Part shown: positions 9,361-21,009 of the stretch, one piece after another
How positions within the stretch are numbered: the first letter of the stretch is position 1
Layout of the letters: the number at the start of each line of letters is the position of its first letter
Program-made: the position numbers and the translations under genes
The notes under the pieces: generated by a model
The model's input: only the letters and a program-made list of their open reading frames with translations
Told to the model about the DNA's origin: nothing
Databases searched by the model: none
NCBI RefSeq assembly: GCF_018417635.1
Contig: NZ_CP071007.1
Span: 4,898,501-4,962,500, forward strand
Direction of reading: 5' to 3'
Source: Pseudomonas sp. SORT22
GTDB lineage: Bacteria > Pseudomonadota > Gammaproteobacteria > Pseudomonadales > Pseudomonadaceae
Length of the DNA stretch: 64,000 nucleotides

Positions 9361-10800
9361 TCAAGCGCCGGTGCCACCGACGGTGATCGCATCGATCTTC
9401 AGGGTCGGCTGGCCAACGCCTACCGGCACCGACTGACCATCCTTGCCGCATGTACCGACACCGCTGTCCAGCGACAGGTCGTTGCCGACCATCGATACCC
9501 GGCTCATGGCTTCCGGCCCGTTGCCGATCAGGGTTGCGCCTTTGACCGGCGCGGTAATCTTGCCGTCTTCGATCAGGTACGCCTCACTGGTGGAGAACAC
9601 GAACTTGCCGCTGGTGATGTCCACCTGGCCACCGCCGAGGTTGGCGCAGTAAATACCCCTTTTCACCGAGGCAATGATTTCTGCCGGGTCGCTTTCGCCG
9701 GCACGCATGTAGGTGTTGGTCATGCGCGGCATCGGCAGGTGCGCGTAGGATTCGCGTCGGCCGTTGCCGGTGCGGGCCATGCCCATCAGGCGGGCGTTGA
9801 GCTTGTCCTGCATGTAGCCCTTGAGGATGCCGTTCTCGATCAGCGTGGTGCACTCGGTCGGGGTACCTTCGTCATCGACGCTCAGTGATCCGCGACGACC
9901 TTCCAGGGTGCCGTCATCGACAATGGTGCACAGGCTCGAAGCCACCTTCTCGCCCATGTGGCCGCTGTAGGCCGAACTGCCCTTGCGGTTGAAATCACCC
10001 TCCAGGCCATGGCCGACCGCTTCGTGCAGCAATACGCCCGACCAGCCGGAGCCGAGCACCACCGGCAGGGTACCGGCCGGCGCCGGGATGGCTTCGAGGT
10101 TGACCAGCGCCTGGCGCAGGGCCTCACGGGCATAGCCCATGACCCGTTCGTCGGTGAAATAGCGGTAGTCGGTACGCCCGCCGCCACCGTGACCGCCGCG
10201 CTCGCGACGGCCGTTCTGCTCGACGATGACACTGACGTTGAAACGCACCAGCGGGCGAATGTCGGCGGCCAGGCTGCCATCGGCGGCGGCGACCAGGATG
10301 CGCTCCCAGACCCCGGCCATGCTCACGGTGACTTGCTGGATACGCGGATCGAGCTTGCGCGTGGCGGCGTCGACACGCTTGAGCAGCTCGACCTTGTCGG
10401 CTCGGCTGATGACCTCAAGCGGATTGTCGGTGCCATACAGCTGGGTAACGTCCTGGCTGTTGAACGCCTGCACGCTGCCGTTCTGCCCGGCACGGGAAAT
10501 CGAGCGCGCGGCGCGGGCCGCCGAGGTCAGGGCTTCGAGGTTGATGGCGTTGCTGTAGGCAAAACCGGTCTTCTCGCCGGACTGGGCACGTACGCCCACG
10601 CCCTGGTCGAGGTTGAAACTGCCTTCTTTGACGATGCCGTCTTCCAGCGCCCAGGATTCGGAAATCTGCCCCTGGAAGTACAGGTCGGCGGCATCGATGC
10701 CTGGCCCGGCCAGCTCGCCCAGCACTGACTGCAGGCTGTCGAGGGTCAGGCCGCCCGGCGCCAGCAGGTGTTCGCTGACAGTGGATAACATCTCGCTCAT
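9361..10800 (-). CDS. tldD: Metalloprotease catalytic subunit TldD
   Basis: Zinc-containing catalytic subunit of the TldD-TldE protease. The 479-residue protein has the HExxxH motif HEAVGH at residues 259-264 (His259, Glu260, His264) followed by GLEGD, the family's active-site signature. ATG at 10800 ([13 protein letters not shown]) follows a GGAG and lies two bases after the stop of the nitrilase gene, so the two are coupled. It ends the minus-strand run mreBCD-maf-rng-yhdP-nit-tldD. Confidence 0.97.
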   Translation of the reverse strand: MSEMLSTVSEHLLAPGGLTLDSLQSVLGELAGPGIDAADLYFQGQISESWALEDGIVKEGSFNLDQGVGVRAQSGEKTGFAYSNAINLEALTSAARAARSISRAGQNGSVQAFNSQDVTQLYGTDNPLEVISRADKVELLKRVDAATRKLDPRIQQVTVSMAGVWERILVAAADGSLAADIRPLVRFNVSVIVEQNGRRERGGHGGGGRTDYRYFTDERVMGYAREALRQALVNLEAIPAPAGTLPVVLGSGWSGVLLHEAVGHGLEGDFNRKGSSAYSGHMGEKVASSLCTIVDDGTLEGRRGSLSVDDEGTPTECTTLIENGILKGYMQDKLNARLMGMARTGNGRRESYAHLPMPRMTNTYMRAGESDPAEIIASVKRGIYCANLGGGQVDITSGKFVFSTSEAYLIEDGKITAPVKGATLIGNGPEAMSRVSMVGNDLSLDSGVGTCGKDGQSVPVGVGQPTLKIDAITVGGTGA

Positions 10801-10802
10801 AG

Positions 10803-11654
10803 TCACTCCGAGGTGTGCGCAGGCCGCAAGGCGTCCTGCGAGAAAAAGCGCCGGTGCAAGGTCACCGGCATCCGCGCCCGGATGGACGCCTGTTCGCTGC
10901 TGTCACGTTCGCCCAGCAGCACGGCTTCGCCGCTGGCCTGTTCGGCGACGATGCGCCCCCAGGGGTCGACGATCGCCGCATGGCCATAGGTTTCCCGGGG
11001 CCCCGGGTGAGTTCCGCCCTGGGCCGCGGCCAGGACATAACACTGGGTTTCAATCGCCCGCGCGCGAATCAACACTTCCCAGTGCGCGGCACCGGTCACG
11101 GCGGTGAAGGCCGACGGCGCACTGATCAGCTCAGCCCCGGCCTCGCGCAGCGCGCTGTACAGCTCGGGGAAGCGCAGGTCATAGCAGACGCTCAGGCCCA
11201 GGCGCCCGACCGGGGTATCGGCGACCACTACCTGGCCGCCATGGGCGTAGTCATCGGATTCGCGATAGCGGCCACGGTTATCGGCGACATCGACATCGAA
11301 CAGGTGCAGCTTGTCGTAGCGCGCCACCTGCTCACCGTGCTCATCGATCAGCAACGAGCAGGCATGGGCCTTGGCTTCGGCCTGGCCGACCGGCGGCAGC
11401 GGCAAGGTCCCGGCCACTATCCATAACTTGAGGTCACGGGCGGTCTGTTTCAACCAGGGCAGGATCGGGCCTTCGCCCAGCGCTTCGGCGCGGCCGATTG
11501 CGGCGCTGTCGCGCCGGCCCATGGCAGCGAAGTTCTCCGGCAGCACGGCAAGCCGTGCACCGCCTGCGGCTGCCTGCTCAAGCAGTTGCCGGGCGCGCAC
11601 CAGGTTGGCCAGAACGTCGCTCTGGCTGACCATCTGGATAACCGCTGACTTCAT
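10803..11654 (-). CDS. Carbon-nitrogen hydrolase, Nit1/deaminated-glutathione amidase type
   Basis: A 283-residue nitrilase-superfamily amidase. The catalytic triad is visible: Glu40 in LPENF, Lys115 in YDKLHLFD and Cys157 in [11 protein letters not shown]. The FDVDV and DLRFPELY motifs are those of Nit1/YbeM proteins, which hydrolyse deaminated glutathione as a metabolite-repair step. It is nine bases after yhdP and its stop abuts the tldD start, so it belongs to the same operon. Confidence 0.92.
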   Translation of the reverse strand: MKSAVIQMVSQSDVLANLVRARQLLEQAAAGGARLAVLPENFAAMGRRDSAAIGRAEALGEGPILPWLKQTARDLKLWIVAGTLPLPPVGQAEAKAHACSLLIDEHGEQVARYDKLHLFDVDVADNRGRYRESDDYAHGGQVVVADTPVGRLGLSVCYDLRFPELYSALREAGAELISAPSAFTAVTGAAHWEVLIRARAIETQCYVLAAAQGGTHPGPRETYGHAAIVDPWGRIVAEQASGEAVLLGERDSSEQASIRARMPVTLHRRFFSQDALRPAHTSE

Positions 11655-11662
11655 CCCGGCTC

Positions 11663-14600
11663 CTAGCGTGATTTTTCGAAAGGTTTGATAAAGCTTATCT
11701 TAGGCTCTTTCCACGGACCCTCGACGCGATAATGCACGCTGGCGTAGCGCGCCACCCGGTCGCCGAGCAGGCGATCAACCAGGAACAGCGCCCCGCCGAT
11801 GGCCGGCGCACCGACGATCAGCGCGGCAATCGGCAGGTTGTTGGTCACCGGCAGGGTCACCAGCAGGTTGGCGTCGACCCGGTCACGGACCATATCCAGG
11901 GTGCCGTCCAGCTCAAGGTTGCTGGAGGGGCCGGTGACGGTGATCGGTTCGCGGGTCACATACACCCCTTCACTGGCCACCAGCAGGCCTTTGACCCGGT
12001 CGTAGCTCAGGCCCTTGTCGAGCAGGTCGGAGAAGTCCAGACGCAGGCGCCGGCCAATCGAGTTGAAGTTGAGCAGACCGAACACGCGCAGGGCCTGGGC
12101 GCCACCTTCGACTTCGACGAACTGGCCTTTGCGCAAGGCGGCATCGAGGCTGCCGGAGAAGCGCTTGAGGCCGACCCAGGCTGGCGAGCCGGGCCAGCGG
12201 CCGTCGACATCCAGGCGAAAGTCCCGGCTGGTGACGGTTGGCGCAAAATTGAAAGCCTTGAGGATGTCCGCCAGGTTCTTGCCTTCCAGACGGCCCTTGT
12301 ACCAACTGCTGCTCGCCCCTGGCGCCCCTTCCCAACCGCCATTACCGTCGATCTGCAGGCCTTTGACACTGACATCGAGGTCATTGAGGGCGATGCCCTT
12401 GGCAGTCGGACGAACTTTGACCGCCCAACTGCCGAGCAGGTCATCGCCACGGAACAGCTTGTCGATGGAAAGATCAACGGCCGGAATCTTGCGCGGATCA
12501 ATACTGGCCATCGGGTCCGGGCCGTCATCGGAAGACGCTTCGGCGGGGTCGGCGGCCGGCAGGTGAATGGTCTGCAGGTTAATCACCATTGGCGCGCCCT
12601 TGGCATCCGGGATCCGCGCATTACCGATGACTTCCTTGCTGTCCAGGCGCACGACCCAGAGGTTGCCACCGCGATCGACACGCACCACCGCCTGCGCCAG
12701 GTTCAGGCCAAAGCCCTTGAGCTGGCCAATACTCAGGTCGACGCCACGCAGCGTCTGCTTGGCACTGCCACCCGGGTCGTTGCCGGCAAAGCGCTCGAAC
12801 TGCTTCTGCCAGGGCTCCAGGTCCAGCTCGGCCAGGCGACCGCGCACACGCAGGCCCTGGCCAGGCGGCAACTGTGCGGTACCGGCGCCGAACAGCAGTT
12901 CACCGCGGCCCTGGTCGAGCTTGTCCATGGGCGCGGCGTAGATGGCCTTGGCAACGTCGGCATAAGTGACATTAAAGCGCCGCTCCGGCCCCTGCAGGCC
13001 CATGCTGAACTGGCTGTTGCGGGTCTCGTTGGCGGCCTTGCCGAACGGCGCGGGCAAATCCACCGCCAGGCCCTTGAGGCTGGAATCGACAGTCAAGGTG
13101 TTGTCGCGGCTGCCCAGGCTGACCTGCAACTGGTAAGGCAGCTCCCCGGAAAGCGGCAGGGCCTGTTTGACCTGCAGCCAGTCGGTCAGTGACTTGAGCG
13201 GCATCTGCCCTTTGGCGTTGATGCGGGTCTGCATCTGCCCGGGCTTGCCTTCGGCAAAGATCTGCGCGGTGATCGGCTTGTCGAAAGCCCGCGCACTGAT
13301 GTTCTCGCCGCTCAAGCCTTTGTCGAAGTCAAAGCGCAAGTCACCCTTGAGCTGATGGAGTTCCAGGGCAGGTGAAGCGATCTTCAGCCGTGCATCGCGA
13401 ACATTGAAGTCAACGACCACCTTGGGTTGCTGGCCTTTGGCCAGGGGAATATCCAGCTTGAGCTTGCCCTTGAGATCGCCCTCGCCCTCCCAGCCGGCAA
13501 ACATCGGCCCGGTGCCGATAGGCGCGTCCTGGAGGATCTTCAGGCCGTCGCCAAGCCCGCCGTCAAATTCGCCGTCCAGGTACAGGTGATTGTGTTCACC
13601 GGCGGCAACATGGGGAATGTTGACCTCGACGTTGCGTACCTGAGTATTGAGTAACTGTCCGCTTTGCGCCTTGATGCGCACACCATCGTCGTCGATAAAC
13701 ACGTCACCGGCGACTTTCTGCACCTGAGGCCAGCCGGGCTGAAAATCCAGGGCGGCGTCATGGACTTTGAAGAACAGGCTGATACTGCGGGCCTGCTCCG
13801 AGGCGCCGTGGTTGAGCGAGCCCTGGTACTGGAAGTAACCCTCATCGACCGCGCCCTTGAGGATCGCCGTGCGCAGCCATTCATCCAGCGCCGGGCTTAG
13901 TACTTCGGGCAGGTACTTGGCGGTGTAGCGGCCATCGCCGTCGACCAGGCCGACGCGCAGGTCCATGTAGTCTTCACGGGTTTCATCGAACAGCAGGCGA
14001 ATGAGGAAGTCGCCGGCAATCTTGCCCTCCTCGCCCAGCACCTTCAGGTACGGCGCGATCAGGGTGAAGCCTTCCTGGTCCAGGCGCCAGGTCAGGCGTG
14101 CGTTGGCTTTCTGGTAATGCCAGGGTTTCTCGAAGATCGGGTACAGGTGCAGCATGAAGGCATCGGTATCCAGGCGCAGTTCGCCCTGGCCGAGGTCACC
14201 GCTGATACTGCCGCTGACATTACCGGCAGCCGGTGCACCGTGATAGGCGTCAAAGCCAACCCGCTCAAGGTTGGCAGCAAAACTCAGGCGCTGGTCGCCG
14301 GTGGCTTTAGGCCGCACATCCAGGCGCACGTTACGCAAGGCCCCGGTGACCTTGAGGCCATCGACCACGGCCATGAGTTTTTCCGGCAGCGGCGCCAGGG
14401 CGTCGATCAGCGGCGTAACCGGGGTCAGGTCGAGACGGTCGGCCTGGATCGCCCAGGTTTCCTCGCTCGACTCGGTCGCGGCCGTCTGCTTGAGCTGCAC
14501 ATGGGATTCCCAGCGGGTCTTGCCCAGGCTCATGGCCAGCGAGTCGACCAGCACCTCCAGGCCCTTGTCGCCGCGCTGGAACCAGGCATTGAGGGCCAGG

Positions 14601-15478
14601 TTGTCAATCTGCACGGGCTTGCGTTCGGCATGATTGCCGCGCAGCTCTGGCGCATTCAGGCGCACCACCGCGCTTTGCAACTGGCCCTTGCCCCAGTTCA
14701 GCCACAGCTCGCCACCGGCGCGCAGCTCAGTGGCCTGCCACTGGCCCAGCAGGCGTGGCGGCAGCCAGCGCGCCCAGTCGCTTTGCGGCAGGCTCAGGTA
14801 GGCATCGATTTCACCGTCGCGCCACTGGCTGGGGCGAATCCGGCTGCGCAGGCTCATCGCCAGTGGCTGGCCATCGGGCAGGGTCAGCCGCGCGTCCAGG
14901 CGCTGGCGCACACTGCCGGTCTGCAGGCCGAGGCTGACGTAGGTGAGGGTCATGGGTTCGCGCTGGAACGGCTCCAGAGTCACCTGGCTGTCGACCACGG
15001 TGACTTTCGACACCACCTGGATCTGCTTGAGCAGTTGCTCGGGGTCGAGTGGTTTGTCGTCTTTTTTCGGCAGGCCTTCCAGGGCCCAGGCGCCGTTCTG
15101 GTCCTCGCGCAGGCTCAGTTGCAGGCCGCCAACTTCGAGGTTGGCCAGGCGCACCTGGCGCTCGACCAGGCTGGCCCACAGGTCCGGCACCAGCCTGACG
15201 CCGTCCAGGCGCAGGGCACTGGGCCCTTCGCCGACCTGGATATCGCGTACCCGCACGATCGGCGCCAGGCCGCTCCAGTGCCCTTCCAGGGCACCGATAT
15301 GCACCGGCAGGCCCAAGGCTTGCTCGGCCTTGTCCTCGACCTCGGCACGGTACTCGGCCACCAGCGGGATGAACTGCCGGCCGAGACTGACATAAAGCGC
15401 CACCAACACCGCCAGCAAGGCACTGATGCCCAACCCCCAGCGGGTCAAGGCGCCGAGAACGCGCATCAGTCGTTCCAT
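11663..15478 (-). CDS. yhdP: YhdP-family AsmA-like envelope protein
   Basis: A 1271-residue AsmA-superfamily protein (family TIGR02099, DUF3971 plus AsmA C-terminal domain). It has one N-terminal membrane segment (residues about 10-32), then a very long repetitive beta-rich periplasmic part. In E. coli YhdP, with TamB and YdbH, moves phospholipids from the inner to the outer membrane, and this bridge-like protein should do the same. The C-terminal part carries the hydrophobic segment VTNNLPIAALIVGAPAIGGA. It lies in the usual place between rng and nit/tldD. Confidence 0.93.
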   Translation of the reverse strand: MERLMRVLGALTRWGLGISALLAVLVALYVSLGRQFIPLVAEYRAEVEDKAEQALGLPVHIGALEGHWSGLAPIVRVRDIQVGEGPSALRLDGVRLVPDLWASLVERQVRLANLEVGGLQLSLREDQNGAWALEGLPKKDDKPLDPEQLLKQIQVVSKVTVVDSQVTLEPFQREPMTLTYVSLGLQTGSVRQRLDARLTLPDGQPLAMSLRSRIRPSQWRDGEIDAYLSLPQSDWARWLPPRLLGQWQATELRAGGELWLNWGKGQLQSAVVRLNAPELRGNHAERKPVQIDNLALNAWFQRGDKGLEVLVDSLAMSLGKTRWESHVQLKQTAATESSEETWAIQADRLDLTPVTPLIDALAPLPEKLMAVVDGLKVTGALRNVRLDVRPKATGDQRLSFAANLERVGFDAYHGAPAAGNVSGSISGDLGQGELRLDTDAFMLHLYPIFEKPWHYQKANARLTWRLDQEGFTLIAPYLKVLGEEGKIAGDFLIRLLFDETREDYMDLRVGLVDGDGRYTAKYLPEVLSPALDEWLRTAILKGAVDEGYFQYQGSLNHGASEQARSISLFFKVHDAALDFQPGWPQVQKVAGDVFIDDDGVRIKAQSGQLLNTQVRNVEVNIPHVAAGEHNHLYLDGEFDGGLGDGLKILQDAPIGTGPMFAGWEGEGDLKGKLKLDIPLAKGQQPKVVVDFNVRDARLKIASPALELHQLKGDLRFDFDKGLSGENISARAFDKPITAQIFAEGKPGQMQTRINAKGQMPLKSLTDWLQVKQALPLSGELPYQLQVSLGSRDNTLTVDSSLKGLAVDLPAPFGKAANETRNSQFSMGLQGPERRFNVTYADVAKAIYAAPMDKLDQGRGELLFGAGTAQLPPGQGLRVRGRLAELDLEPWQKQFERFAGNDPGGSAKQTLRGVDLSIGQLKGFGLNLAQAVVRVDRGGNLWVVRLDSKEVIGNARIPDAKGAPMVINLQTIHLPAADPAEASSDDGPDPMASIDPRKIPAVDLSIDKLFRGDDLLGSWAVKVRPTAKGIALNDLDVSVKGLQIDGNGGWEGAPGASSSWYKGRLEGKNLADILKAFNFAPTVTSRDFRLDVDGRWPGSPAWVGLKRFSGSLDAALRKGQFVEVEGGAQALRVFGLLNFNSIGRRLRLDFSDLLDKGLSYDRVKGLLVASEGVYVTREPITVTGPSSNLELDGTLDMVRDRVDANLLVTLPVTNNLPIAALIVGAPAIGGALFLVDRLLGDRVARYASVHYRVEGPWKEPKISFIKPFEKSR

Positions 15479-15566
15479 GCCTGTGGCCCTCCAGATCGTG
15501 CCTTAACTATGGCCGCAACCCGGCGGTTTGCCAGCCGGCGCACTGCGCAATGTTGTTCAGACCGAG

Positions 15567-17024
15567 TCAGAGGAGCACCACATCATATTGTTCCTGGGAA
15601 TACATGGACTCGACCTGGAAGCGAATGGTTCGACCAATGAAGGCTTCAAGTTCGGCAACGTTACCCGATTCTTCATCCAGCAGGCGGTCGACCACTTTCT
15701 GGTTGGCCAGCACCCGGTAGCCTTCAGCCTGGTAGGCGCGGGCTTCGCGGAGGATCTCGCGGAAAATTTCGTAACAGACGGTCTCGGGGGTTTTCAGCTT
15801 GCCCCGGCCCTGGCAGCAATAGCAGGGCTCACAGAGTACCTGCTCGAGGCTTTCGCGGGTGCGCTTGCGGGTCATCTGCACCAGGCCCAGCTCGGTGATG
15901 CCGATGATGTTGGTCTTGGCGTGGTCGCGCTCCAGCTGTTTTTCCAGGGTCCGCAGTACCTGGCGCTGGTGCTCTTCATCTTCCATGTCGATGAAGTCAA
16001 TGATGATGATCCCGCCGATATTGCGCAGGCGCAGTTGCCGGGCAATGGCGGTGGCCGCCTCGAGGTTGGTTTTGAAGATGGTCTCTTCAAGATTGCGGTG
16101 GCCGACAAAAGCCCCGGTATTGACGTCGATGGTGGTCATCGCCTCGGCCGGGTCGACTACCAGGTAACCGCCGGATTTGAGCGGCACCTTGCGGTCCAGG
16201 GCGCGCTGGATCTCGTCTTCGACGCCGTAGAGGTCGAAGATCGGTCGCTCGCCCGGGTAGTGTTCCAGACGATCGGCGATTTCCGGCATCAATTCGGCGA
16301 CAAACTGCGTGGTTTTCTGAAATGTTTCCCGCGAATCGATGCGGATCTTCTCGATTTTCGGGTTAACCAGATCGCGCAGAGTGCGCAGGGCCAGGCCGAG
16401 GTCTTCGTAGATTTCGGTCGGCGCGCCAACGGTCTTGATCTGCGCGCCGATCTGCTCCCAGAGCCTGCGCAGGTAGCGGATGTCCATGAGGATTTCATCG
16501 GCCCCGGCGCCTTCGGCGGCGGTACGCAGGATGAAACCACCGGCATCCTGGATATTTTCCTGGGCGATGCAGTCAGTCACCACCTGCTTGAGGCGCTCGC
16601 GTTCGGCTTCGTCTTCGATCTTCAGCGAAATACCGACATGACTGGTGCGCGGCATGTACACCAGGTACCGCGACGGGATCGACAGCTGGGTGGTCAGGCG
16701 CGCGCCCTTGGAGCCGATCGGGTCCTTGGTCACCTGCACCACCAGGCTCTGGCCTTCGTGCACCAGGGCGCTGATGCTCTCGACCGACGAGCCTTCGCGC
16801 AGGGAGATTTCCGAGGCGTGGATGAACGCCGCACGGTCCAGGCCGATGTCGACGAAGGCCGCCTGCATGCCCGGCAGTACCCGCACCACCTTGCCTTTGT
16901 AGATGTTGCCGACGATGCCACGGCGCTGGGTGCGCTCGACATGCACCTCCTGCAGTACACCGTTCTCCACCACCGCCACGCGTGATTCCATCGGTGTGAT
17001 GTTGATCAGAATCTCTTCACTCAT
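15567..17024 (-). CDS. rng: Ribonuclease G
   Basis: Endoribonuclease of the RNase E/G family that matures the 16S rRNA 5' end and decays some mRNAs. The 485-residue protein has an N-terminal S1 domain (YKGKVVRVLPGMQAAFVDIG), the 5'-sensor/RNase H-like core, the magnesium ligands in TIDVNTG and IIIDFIDM, and a cysteine-containing zinc-link region (CEPCYCCQGRG). It lacks the long C-terminal scaffold of RNase E. It follows maf with 80 bases between them. Confidence 0.97.
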   Translation of the reverse strand: MSEEILINITPMESRVAVVENGVLQEVHVERTQRRGIVGNIYKGKVVRVLPGMQAAFVDIGLDRAAFIHASEISLREGSSVESISALVHEGQSLVVQVTKDPIGSKGARLTTQLSIPSRYLVYMPRTSHVGISLKIEDEAERERLKQVVTDCIAQENIQDAGGFILRTAAEGAGADEILMDIRYLRRLWEQIGAQIKTVGAPTEIYEDLGLALRTLRDLVNPKIEKIRIDSRETFQKTTQFVAELMPEIADRLEHYPGERPIFDLYGVEDEIQRALDRKVPLKSGGYLVVDPAEAMTTIDVNTGAFVGHRNLEETIFKTNLEAATAIARQLRLRNIGGIIIIDFIDMEDEEHQRQVLRTLEKQLERDHAKTNIIGITELGLVQMTRKRTRESLEQVLCEPCYCCQGRGKLKTPETVCYEIFREILREARAYQAEGYRVLANQKVVDRLLDEESGNVAELEAFIGRTIRFQVESMYSQEQYDVVLL

Positions 17025-17104
17025 GGCAGGCTCTCGTCAAAGGACTTCAGTAATCATGGATCGCTCGCGGGCGACTGGCTAGGGCAGTTCTGGCTAATCC
17101 TCGC

Positions 17105-17707
17105 TCAACAGGCCGGCAGACGCTGCCAGCAGGGGATGGCGAATTGACCGAGCAGTTCGGCGGTTTCGTTCAAGGGCAGGCCGACCACGGCCGAATAGCT
17201 GCCTTCAAGGCGCTGCACGAACACCGCCCCCAGGCCCTGAATGGCGTAGCTTCCGGCCTTGTCGGCAGGTTCGCCGCTGGCCCAGTAGGCCTCGGCTTCC
17301 TCGGCACTGATGGGGCGAAACCGCACACGGCTTGTGACATTGACGCTCAGGCAACGCTGATGATCGGCCACGGCCACCGCCGTCATTACCTGGTGCTCGT
17401 GCCCGGACAGGGCTGCCAGCATGGCCAGGGCATCTTCGCGGTTTTGCGGTTTACCGAGAATTCGACCTTCGAGCACCACGGCGGTATCGGCGCCCAGCAC
17501 TGCTACCGGGCCCTCGCTACCTTCGGGTAGTGACGCAAGGCCAGCGCACGCTTTCTCCCGCGCCAGACGCTCGACGTAAGCTGCTGCAGCCTCTGCGGGC
17601 AGCGGCGTCTCGTCGATCGCGGCACTGAGCGAAGTAAAGGGAACACCGATCTGGGTCAGCAACTCACGGCGGCGTGGCGAGCCAGAGGCCAGGTACAGCA
17701 GGGTCAT
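17105..17707 (-). CDS. maf: Maf-family nucleotide pyrophosphatase (dTTP/UTP type)
   Basis: A 200-residue Maf/YhdE protein that hydrolyses non-canonical or excess nucleoside triphosphates to monophosphates and is linked to septum inhibition. The N-terminal signature [18 protein letters not shown] and the [14 protein letters not shown] motif are visible. It lies 35 bases after mreD in the standard mreBCD-maf-rng arrangement. Confidence 0.95.
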   Translation of the reverse strand: MTLLYLASGSPRRRELLTQIGVPFTSLSAAIDETPLPAEAAAAYVERLAREKACAGLASLPEGSEGPVAVLGADTAVVLEGRILGKPQNREDALAMLAALSGHEHQVMTAVAVADHQRCLSVNVTSRVRFRPISAEEAEAYWASGEPADKAGSYAIQGLGAVFVQRLEGSYSAVVGLPLNETAELLGQFAIPCWQRLPAC

Positions 17708-17742
17708 CTTGACGTCTCCCTGTCAGCGTTGAATGTGAGTGC

Positions 17743-18231
17743 TCAGTTGATGCTCAGGCGTCGGCGCAGACCACGCAGGCCATAGCTGATCCACGGCCAG
17801 AGCAAGGCGCTGATGACCGCCGACCAGATCAGCGCCAGGGTCGGCAAGCGGTTGCCGGTCAGGGCGCTGAGCCACAGCTGGATCAACTGGGCCAGGCCGA
17901 AAATCACCAGGATCACCAGGCTCTGCTGCCACATCGGGAACATCCGCAGGCGCTGTTGCAACGACAGCACCAGGAAAGTGATCAGGGTCAGCACCAGGGC
18001 GTTCTGCCCCAGCAAGGTGCCATACAGCACATCCTCAGCCAGGCCGAGGACGAATGCAGTGGTCATCCCGACCCGGTGCGGCACGGCCAGGGTCCAGAAG
18101 GCCAGCAACAGGGCCAGCCACATCGGCCGGAACACTTCGGCGAACTGCGGCATGGGCGACACGCTGAGCAGCATGCCGATCAGAAAGCTCAGCCAGATGA
18201 CCCAGCCATTACGGCTGCGGGTGCTTACCAT
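17743..18231 (-). CDS. mreD: Rod shape-determining protein MreD
   Basis: A 162-residue polytopic inner-membrane protein with about five hydrophobic segments, part of the MreBCD/RodA elongasome that orients side-wall peptidoglycan synthesis. Its ATG shares one base with the mreC stop (TGATG), so translation is coupled. The basic C-terminus (LRGLRRRLSIN) faces the cytoplasm by the positive-inside rule. Confidence 0.95.
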   Translation of the reverse strand: MVSTRSRNGWVIWLSFLIGMLLSVSPMPQFAEVFRPMWLALLLAFWTLAVPHRVGMTTAFVLGLAEDVLYGTLLGQNALVLTLITFLVLSLQQRLRMFPMWQQSLVILVIFGLAQLIQLWLSALTGNRLPTLALIWSAVISALLWPWISYGLRGLRRRLSIN

Positions 18232-19298
18232 CAGTGTCTCTCCCGGGTAATGACTGGCGCGCCGGGAACCGCAGCAGGGGCTGCGGGGGCTGCCGTGGCG
18301 GGCGGATGGGCACTGGTTGCCGGTGCGGCTGGCGTCGTGGCAGCCGGCGCCGGGGTGGCCGCAGCCGGTGCAGCCGGGGCGCTGCCAGGCGCAGGCGCGG
18401 CCGCCGAAGCGGGCAGGCCCTGGCGATCAGCCTCTTCCTGGGCAATCGCGGCATCGCTGGCACGTTGCTCGGGCGAGCGGCTATCGGTGAACACCAGCAG
18501 CAAGTAACGGCTGCGGTTGAGCGCAGCGGTCGGAATCGCCCGGACAATGGCAAACGGCTGGCCTGAGTCGTGGATCACTTCCTTGACCGTGGCCACCGGG
18601 TAACCGGCCGGGAAGCGCTGGCCGAGGCCGGAGCTGACCAGCAGGTCGCCTTCCTTGATGTCGGCGGTGTCGGCTACATGGCGCAGTTCGAGGCGCTCGG
18701 GGTTGCCGGTACCGCTGGCAATTGCCCGCAAGCCGTTGCGGTTGACCTGCACCGGAATGCTATGAGTGGTGTCGGTCAGCAGCAGTACCCGCGAGGTGTA
18801 GGGCATCAGTTCGACCACCTGGCCCATCAGGCCACGCGCGTCGAGCACCGGCTGACCGAGGACCACGCCATCGCGCTCGCCCTTGTTGATCAGGATCCGG
18901 TGAGTGAAAGGATTGGGATCGACGCCGATCAGCTCAGCAACTTCGACCTTCTCGTTGACCAGCGCCGAGGAGTTGAGCAACTCGCGCAGGCGCACGTTCT
19001 GCTCGGTCAGGGCCGCCAGCTTCTGCAGGCGACCTTGCAGGAGCAAGGCTTCGGTCTTGAGTTTTTCGTTTTCAGCGGCGAGTTCGGTACGGCTGCCAAA
19101 CTGGCTGGCAACCCCCTGCCACACGCGCTGGGGCAGATCGGTAACCAGGTAGGACGGCATCAGCACCAGGCCCATCTGGCTACGCATTGGCTTGAGCAGG
19201 GTGAAGCGCGCGTCGACCACCATCAGGGTGATCGACAGCACAACCAGCACGAGCAGGCGTACGCCCAGCGAAGGGCCCTTGGCGAAAAGCGGTTTAAT
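18231..19298 (-). CDS. mreC: Rod shape-determining protein MreC, probable ATT start
   Basis: Periplasmic elongasome scaffold linked to PBP2. It has one N-terminal membrane span, a coiled coil (about LAAENEKLKTEALLLQGRLQKL), two MreC beta-barrel domains and an Ala/Pro-rich C-terminal tail. The usual N-terminus IKPLFAKGPSLGVRLLVLVV is encoded in frame but begins with ATT (19298-19296), preceded by GAGGAG six bases upstream; an in-frame TGA lies nine codons before, with no ATG, GTG or TTG between. The first conventional start is GTG at 19250, inside the membrane helix. I therefore infer an ATT start giving 355 residues. mreD overlaps its stop. Confidence 0.93.
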   Translation of the reverse strand: MKPLFAKGPSLGVRLLVLVVLSITLMVVDARFTLLKPMRSQMGLVLMPSYLVTDLPQRVWQGVASQFGSRTELAAENEKLKTEALLLQGRLQKLAALTEQNVRLRELLNSSALVNEKVEVAELIGVDPNPFTHRILINKGERDGVVLGQPVLDARGLMGQVVELMPYTSRVLLLTDTTHSIPVQVNRNGLRAIASGTGNPERLELRHVADTADIKEGDLLVSSGLGQRFPAGYPVATVKEVIHDSGQPFAIVRAIPTAALNRSRYLLLVFTDSRSPEQRASDAAIAQEEADRQGLPASAAAPAPGSAPAAPAAATPAPAATTPAAPATSAHPPATAAPAAPAAVPGAPVITRERH

Positions 19299-19310
19299 GG
19301 GCCGCTCCTC
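19296..19310 (-). promoter_or_regulatory. mreC: Ribosome binding site and ATT start codon of mreC
   Basis: On the minus strand GAGGAG (19310-19305), a six-base spacer, then ATT (19298-19296). This is the only position where a strong ribosome binding site meets the conserved MreC N-terminus. Confidence 0.65.
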
Positions 19311-19465
19311 GTGGACGACGATTCAAGAGGTCATTCATACGGCAACGCACCGGCCTGCTTGCGGATTGACGGAAAACGACGCCCACACGGACGTCAGCCC
19401 AGCACATACAGGTAGCACTGTGGGCACTACCTGTAAACCGGGCGGCGTGAACTGCGGGCTCCGGC

Positions 19466-20515
<1,050 letters not shown>

Positions 20516-20705
20516 CTAGGCAACGCGTGGGTAAAAAAGTGCGGCAAACTCTAACAACGGCGGGGATTTTGGGCAAGGCACCAATATGTTAAATTGGCGG
20601 TTTTTCCGAGCAAGCCTGCACATGATCGCGGCCTTATGACCGTAATACTGCCAGCATGTTCCTCATCGCGGAGCAAATCCGTTTCTGTTTTCCCAGGAGA
20701 TCCCC

Positions 20706-20993
20706 ATGGCGCTTGAACGCTGCGACGTGGAAAAGATCGCTCATTTGGCCCGACTGGGCCTGAATGAAGCCGATCTGCCACGCACTACCGATGCCCTGAA
20801 CAGTATTCTGGGACTGGTCGACCAGATGCAAGCGGTCGACACCACTGGCATCGAGCCACTGGCCCACCCTCTGGAAGCCACCCAGCGCCTGCGCGCCGAC
20901 GTGGTAACAGAAAGTAACCATCGCGACAGCTACCAGGCCATCGCCCCGGCGACGGAAAACGGCCTGTACCTGGTTCCGAAAGTCATCGAGTAA
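20706..20993 (+). CDS. gatC: Asp/Glu-tRNA amidotransferase subunit C
   Basis: A 95-residue subunit that wraps between GatA and GatB in the complex converting Glu-tRNA(Gln) and Asp-tRNA(Asn) to the amides. The N-terminal [28 protein letters not shown] helical motif is typical. AGGAG lies seven bases before the ATG. It heads gatC-gatA-gatB and is divergent from mreB. Confidence 0.97.
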   Translation: MALERCDVEKIAHLARLGLNEADLPRTTDALNSILGLVDQMQAVDTTGIEPLAHPLEATQRLRADVVTESNHRDSYQAIAPATENGLYLVPKVIE

Positions 20994-21009
20994 GGGAATA
21001 GAGCCTGCC

